Part shown: positions 1 to 9,926 of the stretch, piece by piece | How positions within the stretch are numbered: position 1 is the stretch's first letter | How the letters are laid out: the number at the start of each line of letters is the position of its first letter | DNA from: Sphaeroforma arctica JP610 | Taxonomy: Eukaryota > Opisthokonta > Ichthyosporea > Ichthyophonida | DNA length: 22,195 nucleotides | Assembly: GCF_001186125.1 (NCBI RefSeq) | Contig: NW_014040015.1 | Span: forward strand, 39,695-61,889 | Direction of reading: 5' to 3' | Translations under genes and position numbers: made by a program | The notes under the pieces: model-generated | What the model saw: the letters and a program-made list of their open reading frames with translations, nothing else | Told to the model about the DNA's origin: nothing | Databases searched by the model: none

Positions 1-2
1 AC

Positions 3-440
3 AATCCCTCACTCACATACTGGACGGCAGCCCAACGCATCCTTCGCTATCTTAAAGGTACCAGTGATCCTGGTCTTTCATACCGGTACCAACCGAGTCC
101 TTCAATCTTTTACGCCTGCGTTAAATCCTACGCGGCCTCCGAGGCCAGCAAAAAAATATTAAAAATAATTCGTAACATTCTCAGCGAAATCGGTTTCCTA
201 CCCTCTACACCCACCCCGCTACACTGTGACAACCAGTCCGCCTCCATGTTACTACTGATACCGGCACCAACAAACATCTCAAGTATGTCTACATACGCGT
301 TCACCACATGCGTGATCTCCAAGCTTACGGTATTATCAACACCCAATACATCACCTCTTTCGACTTTTGTTGCTGACATTCTCACACAGATTACACTACG
401 TCCCACACATTCCCGTCATACCGCTAACATACTGTCCACA
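3..440 (+). mobile_element. Ty1/copia pol remnant (RNase H region)
   Basis: The third frame from the window edge reads like the 3' end of a Ty1/copia polyprotein. It opens with a segment like the one linking reverse transcriptase to RNase H (YWTAAQRILRYLKGT, about 18-62). A stretch around 140-235 follows, with an ASEASKK block and LHCDNQSA, the 'CDNqsA' signature of copia RNase H. Near 365-390 VADILTQ matches the terminal 'vADilTK' motif. In the intact family this enzyme removes RNA from the RNA-DNA hybrid during reverse transcription. The upstream pol lies outside the window. The copy is divergent and looks like an old, broken fossil. No flanking LTR could be identified. Confidence 0.75.
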
Positions 441-888
441 GTGCCAAAATCACACGTACAGTCTCCGGACACAATCTGGGGGAGGAACACGGCACTATAC
501 CAGTACTCTGCGAATTGGGTCGATTTGCGTCCTCAATATATATACACGCTGATGGTTTTAGGGGAGTATTACGCCAAAATCAACACTGTCACGACCATTT
601 CGGACACAACAACAATAGACCTATAATAAAAAAATTCTATTTCTATATACAAAATCTCAAATGCGGCGACAAGCGATCAGGAGACACATGGATTGTGTGA
701 ACCGGTACACAAATAAATCGCATTCAGGCGTATTTGTATACTTCATACATCGTTCAGACGCGTGGAAAAGACGCGTATGAGTCAAAGCAAGTATTTAGGG
801 TCCGATACTACTGTATACTAGTGTCTCACCTAATTTTCGGCACATTCGTCAACCCATTAAAAACGATAATATACAATAAGTTTGAAGG
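441..888. other. No gene seen; between copia and THAP remnants
   Basis: I see no conserved reading frame here. A purine-rich run at 477-490 sits shortly after the copia RNase H end, where a polypurine tract is expected. No LTR start with TG and a matching partner could be recognised, so this remains a guess. The stretch is moderately AT-rich and probably holds decayed element sequence. Confidence 0.4.
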
Positions 889-1683
889 ATGGGTAGATGT
901 GCAGCTGAGTACTGTCAAGCCGAACACACAGGGGAAAACAAAGGCTATCGCGTTCCCTCACGTGATTATGATTGCTTTCGACAATGGTACGTTAGAATGG
1001 GTCGAATCGAAAATACTAGCAAGATGAACGATGCAGAAGTAGCAGCAGAAGTGAGAAAAAAAAACATGCGTTTGCGACAAACACATCTATAAGGGGGGTT
1101 TGTATAAGACTGAAGGAGGCGCTACACGTGTATCTAAAGATGCTGAGGTCATGACATATGCAGGAAACAAACGTAAACTGGCTGAGACTAAATACCAAAA
1201 GAACTTAGAGAAAGAAGCGGCGCTAGCAAAGAAGCTTTCTACCCTCGACTCACTTAGGAATAATGATCGAACTACATCGCGAGTTACAATACGAACGCAA
1301 GTTTCTTCAATATTACAGGATACTAACAACATAGAAAGTAGACCAGAGAAGAAGATCCACACACCATCAAAGCATGAGCTGAAAGTAAACCTTGCACCAG
1401 AAGAAGCTACACTGTGCTCGAGTTGTGTGAATCGAGAAAAACCATATTCAAATTAACTGATTCAATAGTTGACCTTACCAAGAAGTGTGCGAAACTAGAA
1501 AAAGACTACGAAACTTCAAAGCAATATATAGTACAAAAGGACGAACAGTTAACAGCACCACACGAGACGATTAAGAATATGGCGAAGACGGTGCGAGAAA
1601 CGCGAGTGTACAAGTTGACGTATGGATATATAATTAGCGATCAGAAGAAAATCAGAATATGGACAGGATTCCAGTCTATGTAG
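889..1683 (+). pseudogene. THAP-domain DDE transposase N-terminal remnant
   Basis: An ATG at 889 opens a frame starting MGRCAAEYC, followed by a GYRVPSR segment and a Trp. This is the first half of a THAP C2CH zinc-binding DNA-binding domain. The frame ends at 1092. The domain's second half (VCDKHIYKGG, Cys and His codons at 1073-1084) is in the next frame and runs on with ATRVSKDAEV to about 1456, so a frame change lies within the domain. A Lys/Glu/Leu-rich stretch of probable coiled coil follows. A further frame (1414-1683) ends in DQKKIRIWTGF, resembling the 'd.kv.fYTG.p' motif just before the DDE_Tnp_4 catalytic domain in THAP-type transposases. No DDE domain follows. This is therefore a truncated DNA-transposon remnant rather than a host THAP gene, though a host origin is not excluded. 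Confidence 0.62.
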
Positions 1684-1741
1684 ACATACGGCCTCCGGTC
1701 AGTCTAAAATATTAAGATCAAATGAGATAACGGTTTTTATT

Positions 1742-2040
1742 TGTATTTAAAATAATTTAATACAAGTTCTTTTTCCAACATTTCCAAAGTGTTCTAAATT
1801 CACATTGATGGCTCCAATAGCCTGAGTATTTAGAATGACTCGTTTACTTGGACCTATTTCAGACGATAGTAGATGTAGGATATTATAAACTAAATTTTAT
1901 AATCTCTGAAGCTTTTGGTCTTCCCGCCAATCTCCAAAATCTAATAAGTCTTTTTCTTTTTTTAACATTTCTTCAGATGGAACTTTATTTATATTAGCTA
2001 ATGTATCCACTTGACTTACGTTCTTATGTCTATCTACAAA
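1742..2040 (-). pseudogene. Unrecognised interrupted reading frame
   Basis: Read on the minus strand from about 2040 down to 1742, one frame gives a protein-like sequence. It includes LLDFGDWREDQKLQRL, then NLVYNILHLLSSEIGPS and INVNLEHFGNVGKR. The composition and regular spacing of Leu, Ile and charged residues look coding, not random. The frame is interrupted and has no convincing start. I cannot name the family. It could be a remnant of another mobile element lying opposite to its neighbours, or an exon fragment of a lost host gene. Confidence 0.35.
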
Positions 2041-2449
2041 TTAGACATGTGGTCATGAACACTTAGTACTTATAGTGAAAATTATTCAATAAAGAACAGC
2101 TAGAGGTACGTCTTGTGTGATCGAGGATATTAAGGCTCTTACCAAGAGGCAGTCCCGATCATTCTTACACAAGCTACCACTGCTAAATCCTAACTGACTT
2201 AAATTGTATCTTAGTTTATATAACATAGTTTAAAACATAGAAGTATCCATCGAAGTTTACATATTTTTCAGTTATTTAGTAGTTACCGTAGTGTACTGCT
2301 TCTAGACTGTCTAACAATTGCTTACTATCCAGTGACAGGACTGTAAGTATTCTATACTACCTCATAGTGGCTAATACTACCCTAAAGCTAGCTACACGCT
2401 AGTTACTATACCTAGACTTTATTTATTTTCCTATTCTTGAGCTATTACT
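2041..2449. other. Leader region upstream of Ty3-type gag
   Basis: No gene is evident between the minus-strand remnant and the gag start codon. An imperfect stem pairs CTTGTGTGATCG (about 2112-2123) with CGATCATTCTTACACAAG (about 2157-2174) around a loop holding a purine-rich run. This is where the 5' LTR and primer-binding site of the element would lie. I could not match it to sequence after 7949, so LTR boundaries are unassigned. Confidence 0.4.
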
Positions 2450-4472
2450 ATGGCTAAAGGTAATTCTAAAGGCAAGGGAGCCATCAGCTCTAAGCCTGCT
2501 AAGCCTGTTGAGATTCCTGAGGTTACTGGGGACGCTGGTCCGTCTGGTACTGAGCCTGCCGTTGAAGCTGTAGAGGAAGCCGTTTCTGAGCTTGGTTCTG
2601 AGGAAAACTCTGAGGATGACTCGTCGGACAGTGAAGCCTTGGAAGTGGAGGTCTCAACTGCCGCGGAAAGGCTCGCCAGCGTCCGTGTGTCTCCTAGTAG
2701 TGCAGCCCAGGGCCTCAGCTCGCCATCTGACCGCGAAAAGTCAGATATTGGAAAGGCCATATCGCCTGCACAAGTGGAGGAATCGTCTCGAGATCGACGG
2801 TTTATTACTACTAAAAGTCAGCCCACTCCAGCTATTAACAAAGATGGCGGCGTTCCATTTCGTGAAATTTCATTGAATGCCTCGCCACTGAATGCCTCGC
2901 CACTGAATGTTTGGGCGGAAGACGCAAATGTTGGGGACGCCATAACTCGACAACGAGTGATTGGATCTTCTCAAGCTCGACGCCATTTGAACCGCAAAGA
3001 TGAGCCTTTAAAGGAGCTAGCCGCTGCCACAGCTTGTGACCCTTCGATCATATCCCACGTGGCCGATATTCTTCCTATACCGAAGAAAAAAATTGTTCCA
3101 AACCAGGTTTTGAATCTGAGGCCCTCTCGTTTACCAGCCAGCAGCATTACCACTTAGCCGGTTACCGCTGGTGAAGTGGGTAAAACCTGTATATTCAAAT
3201 CTCTATAGCACTAGAGCTACAATCGACCATCCTCTCGACAAACCTAACCCTGTCAGAGGCTATGATCGTATGGAAATCGATGAGGCTTACCACCCGCATA
3301 ACATCGATCCGCATTTACCATCTAACCCTGGTAATCACGACTTTGGTAATCGTTATACCAGTACCTCACTGGAGAGTACCCACTCTAGATCTGAAGACGA
3401 GGAAGTGAGAACCCGACAACATCGTTTCAGGCTATTAAGTTCTGGTATGCAACTCCTTGAGGACCGTCTACTGAATGCCTCTGACCTTGACGATAAGAAA
3501 GCGAATAACATTCGCTATCTAATCGAAAACAAGAGAAAAGACTCCATCTTGGCACTAGCAGCCCGTAGCACTGAGCGTGAGCCTCGTGAACGCTTCGAAC
3601 CAAGCTTTATAAAGCAGCTAGGTAACGCGAAGGCTGAGGTCGATTTCTCTACTAATGAGAGTACAGTGGAGACACTGAAGGCCTTTGACCAACTTAAGGA
3701 GTCTGTCAGCCTTAAGGATAAGCAGATGATGAATGCCTTTATTCATTTCTGTGAGTCAGAAGAATGGTAAACTATCTTGAAGGCCTATGAGCCCAACTGG
3801 CAAGCCCCGCCCTGGCGCCAATTGCGTGAGAATATACTTAGCGCATTCTTTGAAGATGCACGTGACCGTGAACTTCTAGAGCCTCGCAAGTCCCTTGCAA
3901 ACGATACTACTATTCGAGGTGCTCTAGCTCATATGACACATATGAACACTCGGAACGGAGGTCGTACCTATACTGGCGAATATTTATTAATTTGTCAGAT
4001 GATGGATACTCTGGGGGCTAACCTCTTTAAGAAGGTCGATGATGATATTATCGCCTATGGTGATTTGCGATCTATGCCTTGGTCTGTCTTTGAGAAGATA
4101 GTTCAAAAGCGTACCAACCCATCTACTAGGGTACTTAGTAACTCGAGCTTTACCCAGTCCTCTAAGCGTACCGCGATAGAGAATAACACTGCGCGTAATA
4201 CCAAGAAACCTCGCACTACTGCTGGAGGTGGTAAAGGCTCTACTTCTACTGAACCAAATGGTGAAAGGAAGAAGAGAGCACCTTGCAAGAAGTGTGGTTA
4301 CAACCTCACTAAACGTGACGGCAAGTGGAATGGTAAACACGACTCTGTTAAGTGTGCACCAGGAAAGCCAAACTTTGGACACTATATGAAAGAGTGTGCT
4401 ACTTGCAAGGGTACTAACGGTTGGCACAAAGATGATTGCAAGGACACACCGGACGTCCAAGTTAAGCACTGA
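2450..4472 (+). pseudogene. Ty3-type gag region
   Basis: An ATG at 2450 opens a Ser/Glu/Pro-rich, acidic and probably disordered N-terminal part, followed by charged, helix-rich sequence from 3171 to about 4150, as expected of a capsid region. The 3' part (about 4270-4450) is Lys-rich and carries CKKCGYN, a further Cys, and CATCKGTNGWHKDDC. This is a Cys/His cluster at the nucleocapsid position, although it is not the standard CX2CX4HX4C knuckle. In the living family Gag forms the cytoplasmic virus-like particle and the cluster binds the RNA. The assignment rests on position and the Cys/His cluster, since gag sequences are poorly conserved. The copy is broken. Confidence 0.75.
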
Positions 4473-4481
4473 CAGTTCCAT

Positions 4482-5107
4482 ATGTGTGCACTAGAGCAAG
4501 ATTATGAGAAAAAGTTCTATAAAATCTATACCAAAGGAGATGAAAGTATATTTCAAACCGTTTATGTAAATGGAGAAAAAGTTATAGCACTTTTTGATCC
4601 AGGGGCTGAAGTCTCTGCTATCTCACGCCGAGTAGCCTACGCTACAGATATGGCTATCATAACGAAACAACTAATTTAATCTTGGGAGATGGCAAAGTTA
4701 CCACTTGCGAAGAAGCCATTGACTATGCACACATAATGTTTTCAGATAGAAGAAAAGTAAAGACTCACCTAATTGTTACTGACATATCTCATAAATACGA
4801 TTTAATTATAGGTATGACTGAACTTCTCAGATTAGGTATAACTCTCACTGGTCTGCCTAATGGGCTAGACCCAAATAAAGATCAGTCAGATGATAACATG
4901 TTAAAGATACCTAAACCTCCGGAAGGTGAAGCAAAGGATATGATTCCGCTCTTTACCGATATAATTATGGACTTAATTATACAAAACAGAAAGATTACAA
5001 TGACTGACCGGTCTATGTTTAAGTTTTCTAGCGGGTACGTTAAGCTTGACTTATCAAACGTCGACTTCTCTAAGTTAAAGTGTCCTTCACATAACTACGT
5101 GAGTTGA
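4482..5107 (+). pseudogene. Ty3-type aspartic protease region
   Basis: The sequence ALFDPGAEVSAIS (about 4588-4626) resembles the retropepsin active-site loop, hydrophobic-hydrophobic-D-(T/S)-G-A-x-x-S, with Pro at the usual Thr/Ser position. About 60 residues later YDLIIGMTELLRLGI matches the C-terminal 'hD.IlG.d.L...g' strand of Ty3 proteases. The enzyme would cut the Gag-Pol polyprotein. It lies between gag and reverse transcriptase, as expected. Confidence 0.8.
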
Positions 5108-5620
5108 GTTGGAGACACAAAAGACGTTGTCAAAACCCAAATTGAAGATTGATTAAAACAGGGTCTAATTGAAATCAATTATGATGCAACCCCAGTTATC
5201 TTAGCTCTCTTAGCGGTTGATTAATATAAATCGGATGGAACGTTTAGTAAAACAATAGTACTAGACCTGTCGCCAATCAACAAACTAATTCCGCAACATA
5301 GTTTTCCTTTACCAAAGATAAGCGAGATACTACTCAAAATGGAAGGTGCGACTATCTTTTCCAAGGTAGACTTAAAAGCTGCATTCCATCAATTACAAAT
5401 ATATGAGCCGCATAGGAAATACTTTTCCTTTAATTGGCAAGGTAAGAAGTACTAGTTTAAAGGTGCACCTGAAGGCTTACACATGTTACCTTCTTTCTTC
5501 CAACAAGTTATCAAAAAACAATATCTGTTGGATTTATTAACATCGATTACTGGACGAGATGTGAACTATGTGTGTGGGTTTGTTAACTTCTTCTCGGATT
5601 CGGTATTTCTCATTACTTAA
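5108..5620 (+). pseudogene. Ty3-type reverse transcriptase region
   Basis: Conserved RT blocks read in order: LSPINKLIPQHSFPLPKI (motif 2, the 'yr.LN..t....yPlP.i' block), IFSKVDLKAAFHQL (motif 3, holding the first catalytic Asp), and YFSFNWQGKKY with GAPEGLHMLPSFFQ (motif 4, 'f.vmPFGL.naPatFq'). The region of the usual YxDD box near 5570 is divergent. This assigns the element to Ty3/gypsy. The copy is degraded. Confidence 0.9.
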
Positions 5621-6127
5621 AGCCTTTCAGTCACCTACGGCTGCACAAAGGACCTTTGGGAAAGCTCTGGACTAAAGAATATGATGATGCATTTAAGCTA
5701 GTCAAAAGTAAAGTATTGGACGCACCCATCATGCAATACCTTGTGGATGGCGTCTCATTCCAAGTAGCAACCGACGGTTCAGAGGTTTTGAGTGCTTTAC
5801 CAAACGATAAATGGTAAACCGCGCTACATACAATTCTTTAGCAAGAGTTATACTAAGAGTCAACGGAATTACCCTACCGTTAAACAAGAGCTCCTTGCTA
5901 TAGTTACTGCGCTAAGACAGTTTAAAGACTACCTTTATGGAAGTTACTTCACTGTCGCCTGTGATCAAAAGTCTTTAACATATTTAAAGGACATGAACCC
6001 TGATTCACAGTTGGTGAGCCGCTGGCATGACATTATTGCTAAGTTCGCTTTTAACATTACACGCATACCAGGAATACATAATCATCTTCCTGACATACTC
6101 TCTCGACTTGTCCCTGACTACCAGTAA
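5621..6127 (+). pseudogene. Ty3-type RNase H region
   Basis: The typical Ty3 RNase H blocks are clear: PIMQYLVDG with a following ATDGSE, FFSKSYTKSQRNYPTVKQE ('SR.L...E.nY...e.E'), LAIVTALRQFKDYLYG, FTVACDQKSLTYL ('f.v.tDh..L.yl') and a tail reading RIPGIHNHLPDILSR ('y.pG..N..aDaLSR'). The family role is degrading genomic RNA during cDNA synthesis. Catalytic-type Asp and Glu residues are recognisable in these blocks. Confidence 0.9.
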
Positions 6128-6217
6128 ACAGTTAAAGAGTTATTAGCAACCGATTGGATGCTTAATAAGAAATGGTTTAACCTCGCTCAATCAAGATGAG
6201 GTCCATTTATTATTGAT

Positions 6218-6886
6218 ATGTTCGCCGCAGAACATAACAAACAGGTTTCTGATTATAGGTCGTTGACTCATCCTAAAGGCGATGCCTTTCAACTTGACTT
6301 ATCAAAGCATAATGCGTGGGCTAACCCACCTTGGCAACTTATCGCACATTTGTTAAATTATGATAATACTACTAAATCTACCATTAGGATGTATTGTCTC
6401 TTACGTAGCTCCGACCCATGGATACCTGATATAACTAATATGATACAAGACGAGCCTATCTATGTCGACCGTGAAACCGACACGTTCTTGTATCAGGGAT
6501 CCTATTCTATTAAGAAGACACCTTGGAAACATACCATCATTTGTCGCATCGGTCCTGCAAGTACCACTAAGTGGAAACCCTCAACCGAGTTCGTAGCTAA
6601 ACTAGAGGAGTCTAAGGAGTTTGAACAAAAGCTCAAGACTCGTACAACACATGCACCCAACAAGAATGCAGTCGAGGTAATGCTACAAAGACTCAAAGCT
6701 CTAAGAGAACCTGAAGCTCGCACTCAACTACTTAAAGCACTGCTTAAAGAACAGCCAGGAGTTGCGTATTATCAAGAGTCTACCCCTCCTGATACTGAAG
6801 TTGCCCTATCTAACGAGACTATGGTTCATCCAGCAAGCGTTGTACAGAATCTGGCTGACCTAGAAGAGCTCGATAGCAGAGTTTAA
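6218..6886 (+). pseudogene. Dam/DIRS-like domain between RNase H and integrase
   Basis: The block MFAAEHNKQ, followed by a small polar region, then LDLSKHNAWANPPWQLIAHL, resembles the domain after RNase H in DIRS and some Ty3 elements, sometimes annotated as a Dam-like N6-adenine methyltransferase. The NPPW tetrapeptide matches the (D/N)PP(Y/F/W) motif of N6-adenine methyltransferases. The second half (6560-6886) is a charged linker with no recognised motif. Whether the domain binds S-adenosylmethionine cannot be told from motifs. The position, between RNase H and integrase of an integrase-bearing element, is noteworthy. Confidence 0.6.
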
Positions 6887-6918
6887 ATAATACATAGTTT
6901 AATGAGCATACTTATAAG

Positions 6919-7400
6919 ATGGCTATTCGTGCAGGGCTTGATCACCCGGCGCTGAAGGAAACCATATCTGAAGTATACCGACGCTGTACTAATTGTGAAA
7001 AGAACCAGATCAAGCACTACGGTTGGGCACCCCTAAAAAGTGTGACAGAAGACCAACCGATGCGCCGAGTTATAGTCGATTTGGTTAAACTCTCGCGATC
7101 CAAGCATACTGGCGATGTATATCTTTGTCATTTTTTATGTGTGGCTTCGGGCTATAACTTGCTTGTTTTTCGGGTGCAGTTTTGTCAAATATTGTTATAA
7201 TTCACTATAGCGGTTTGAATATATGGAACATTCGATAGTAACAGTGTTTTGTCAACACCGGCCCGAATTGACTCAGCACATATCTTCTATTGTCGACTCA
7301 CTTGGCCCAAGCTTCAAACGGGAATTTACTGACCACTTCTTTCCATCAATCTTTCCTGAACCACTACAGCAACTATGAGAGCCATACCATATGTTCATAC
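6919..7400 (+). pseudogene. Ty3-type integrase region (zinc-binding and partial core)
   Basis: A DHPALKETISEVYRRCTNCE segment fits the HHCC zinc-binding N-terminal domain of integrase: a 'GH.g..kT...i...y' helix, then the C-x-x-C pair. PLKSVTEDQPMRRVIVDLVK then matches the linker and first strand of the catalytic core, ending in the first Asp ('P..rw..Dlv'). VASGYNLLVF resembles the next strand. Downstream core motifs are not clear, and an 82-bp piece shared with 7994-8075 lies here. In intact relatives the protein inserts the cDNA into the genome. Confidence 0.75.
7246..7327 (+). repeat. 82-bp inverted-pair member (left)
   Basis: This segment matches the reverse complement of 7994-8075 at 72 of 82 positions without gaps. 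It reads CQHRPELTQ then ISSIVDSL in the frame where most differences between the two copies are synonymous, so both derive from protein-coding DNA. It lies in the integrase part of the Ty3-type element, but I do not recognise it as a standard integrase motif. Confidence 0.85.
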
Positions 7401-7429
7401 ATTGTATCATACATACTTGCCATTTTTGA

Positions 7430-7949
7430 AATAAATAATATTATCTCTAAGGACATTGTTCAGTTCAAAGTTGGCAATTATGTTAACATTATAAATCGCA
7501 ATACCAACGTTACCGAACTCTCTTCTAAAACAATTGGACCTTTTGTTATTTCCTACCATGATGAGAAGAGTGATACTTACGAAGTGAATAACATAGATGG
7601 TACTAGCGCAGCTACTCTAGGCACTCACCGTATCCCTACCTTCGAACTCTCGTTCGCTCACACAATTGACTCTGATGTTCCAGTTATGGAGTCACAAGTC
7701 AAAGATATAATTGACAAAACATCCGAAGACGGCTACACTTACTACAAGACCCGTTTTATGGATGGGACAGTATCTTGGCTACCTTCCGATGCGTTTCGTA
7801 AATCTCGCAGATTCCTTCATATTTTTAAATTAAAATGGAATAAGTATTTACATAAGAACACACGAGATAAACGGGAACGGTTTCCTCAAGTGACTACAAA
7901 CCCGGATGGATATGAAATTCTCTATTTGCCACCTACTTCCTGTGACTAA
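7430..7949 (+). pseudogene. Integrase C-terminus: GPY/F-like module and chromodomain-like tail
   Basis: FKVGNYVNIINR followed by KTIGPFVISYHDE and TYEVNNIDGT matches the GPY/F module of Ty3 integrases ('f..Gd.V.i......K..GPf.i.......tY.l'). After a THRI segment, VKDIIDKTSEDGYTYYKTRF with DGTVSWLPSDAF resembles a chromodomain ('eI.....r...g..yyvkW.dg..tW.p...l'). In living chromoviruses this tail targets insertion to marked chromatin. The reading frame closes at 7947-7949, taken here as the end of pol. Confidence 0.75.
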
Positions 7950-7993
7950 ACTTTCTGATCTGCTTACCAACAGAGCAGAAAATTATTCGAACC

Positions 7994-8075
7994 AAATTGC
8001 CGTTTGAAGCTTGGGCTAAGTGAGTCGACGATGGAGGATATGCGCTGGGTCAATTCAGGGCGGTGCTGACAAAAC
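7994..8075 (-). repeat. 82-bp inverted-pair member (right)
   Basis: This is the antisense partner of 7246-7327, starting 45 bp after the Ty3-type pol frame closes. Flanking sequence shows no further matching on either side. It may be a remnant of a related element in the opposite orientation, or the product of a rearrangement. The next minus-strand bases (8076-8083, CAGCACC side beyond the match) give a TGGTGCCAGG stretch that only loosely resembles a primer-binding site. Confidence 0.85.
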
Positions 8076-9903
8076 CCTGGCACCATCGAGTCGCTTGCTG
8101 ACCTACTAAGTAGCGTACCCATCTATATAGTACGGATTGGGTCTGCACGGTGTAGTGCCGTGGAATGGGTCAGTGCAGAGTCCGAAATACCGAGTAGGAC
8201 CAGGTTATCCGTTATCCTCCCGAGACTTCGTCCTGTATGCGCACCTATGCTTTCACAACCATACACCCTACTAAGGCACTCTGGCGCCCGTTAACACTAG
8301 CTCAATGTGAGCACTAAATAGTATATATAAACAAAAACTACAAATGTGCGTTTTGAAATTTGAACTTGTCGTCGCATTTGTTCTATTTTTAGAATTTTTG
8401 TAGGTCTACAGCTGTCAGACATGTTATAAATGTGACCTGCCAGCAGTGTCAAGAAATTTATATATACCTCTAATAGAGGATAATATACTATACTATGTTC
8501 TAACAATACTATACAGATGGTATGATATTGGTGGATAGTGGCTAAATTGTGGCCTCCCTCACTATGTTCAAATGAAAAGGAAGCCAGAGAGTGGCTGTGA
8601 AAGTTGAACTAGGTCTGCTGAAGCAAGCAAAAGAGAACATAAAGTAGACCATCAGCACGGAACAGCGACAAAATTGCAACTCTTCCAAAAATATTTTGTT
8701 TGTCATTGTGCAGTGTATAGAGATAGTTGATTCGCAAGCTACCGTATGACTGCTGCATTGCGTGCCAAAGACTTGCATTTCACCGGTATAGCGAAGACGA
8801 CGACCAAGATGTTTCCTATGCAAGCACTGAGCCGAGAAGAGTTACCAGGTGAGAGGCATTGATTTTCGATGGTATCAAGGGATCAGTTTTCAGTTACCGT
8901 GTGGTACAATCGACCATAACCACAAGTACTTTATTATTACGCATGGTACTGCTAATCCGGGTATAAATGTATCATGCAAGATAATTTGAAACGAAGCCAA
9001 CACGATTACAGCAAAAAAAGAGTGCTGCCAACAGCCTCAGTTGGTTGAGCAAAACTTTACATACAATTATATCGTTGAAAGGCATAATCGACACCGTTAG
9101 GTTACTCTCAATCTATAGCAGAAGCTAGAAGTGCAAACTTGACACAAGAGAGTTGGTGCGACACTACTCGGAATGTATATGGTAGATATATTTCTACTTC
9201 ATAATGGTACACGTACTCCAACAGAGAATCAAGTTGATCAGCGCACATTCTATGTGATGCTCTCATAAGAACTTATCAACAACACATACGAATCACGTGT
9301 GATACGATCGGTAATAAGAGCTATTTAAGTATGACCAGAAGAGACCACCTCGGGTGTAGGTGCGCATGAAACACCCATTTAGACGTTTAAACATGAGTGA
9401 AAGAAAGTAAAGTATGGTGAAACTGTTTTAGGTGTTCGAGTGGCACGAAAGTACTGTAATAACTCAGGCTGCCTAAGAAGAAATGCAGAGCTCGATTAGA
9501 ATGCAGTACGTGCACATTGGGTGTGCACAAGGGTTGCTTCAGAGTCACATGCGCGAGAAACATCCAGGCGACGGAGCTTAATGAACATACACACATACGT
9601 GCATGCAAGTGTGCCTGCTTTACAAATTTATAAAGCTATATTTTTGTTAAATAAATTAAAAATCCAAATTTAAAAATTAAAACAGAATGATTGACAGAGA
9701 ACAAATTACCTTCTACTTATTGGCTTAAATTACGTCACGTTTTTTTCTAAACATTTCAAGTCAGAAGAATAACCCACCTCAATCTTCACTATAAATGAGA
9801 ACCTTTGCAATTTAGCCCTTAGCTATTTATGTCAATTTAGAAGGCTATGTTTAGCCCTATAGGGCCAAAAGTATGCCGCCAGAGGCCCGAGAGGGTAGGA
9901 TAG
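8076..9903. other. Intergenic; no supported gene
   Basis: I find no reading frame with recognisable domains or convincing length on either strand. The minus-strand frames at 8297-8506, 8542-8823 and 9387-9608 have compositions expected by chance. A plus-strand stretch around 8720-8850 contains a C-x-x-C pair but is full of stops. From about 9620 the sequence becomes strongly AT-rich. This is probably decayed repeat sequence. Confidence 0.5.
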
Positions 9904-9926
9904 ACACACACACACACTCTCTCTCT
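9904..9926. repeat. (AC)n(CT)n microsatellite
   Basis: A short AC-dinucleotide run passes directly into a CT-dinucleotide run. The following 60 bp are rich in TAGAGAG and GAGAGA words. Similar AG/CT-rich words recur at 10616-10643 and near 10960-10980. Confidence 0.85.

Larger units (their letters stand above)
2450..7949 (+). mobile_element. Ty3/gypsy-type LTR element, nearly full length, broken
   Basis: The domain order is gag with a Cys/His cluster, aspartic protease, reverse transcriptase, RNase H, a Dam/DIRS-like domain, integrase, a GPY/F-like module and a chromodomain-like tail. RT and RNase H before integrase is the Ty3/gypsy order and excludes copia. A chromodomain-like tail after GPY/F suggests the chromovirus branch. 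The coding region spans 5.5 kb, a normal size. It is a fossil with roughly ten or more interruptions, so the insertion is not recent. Many motifs are still readable, so it is not among the oldest either. No flanking LTR pair could be identified by eye. Confidence 0.9.

Noticed and set aside
2041-2449. 5' LTR of the Ty3-type element
   Set aside because: No matching sequence was found after 7949 by eye, so LTR boundaries would be invented.
3987-4481. 164-codon minus-strand frame
   Set aside because: It lies antisense to the gag region of the Ty3-type element and shows no domain; it is a shadow frame.
8063-8088. Primer-binding-site-like TGGTGCCAGG on the minus strand
   Set aside because: No LTR end lies next to it and no tRNA match could be verified.
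8541-9360. Possible Helitron-like remnant (C-x-x-C word near 8750, FIITHGTANP-like word near 8930)
   Set aside because: The resemblance is only a few residues, with many stops and no Rep or helicase motif, so it is not above chance.
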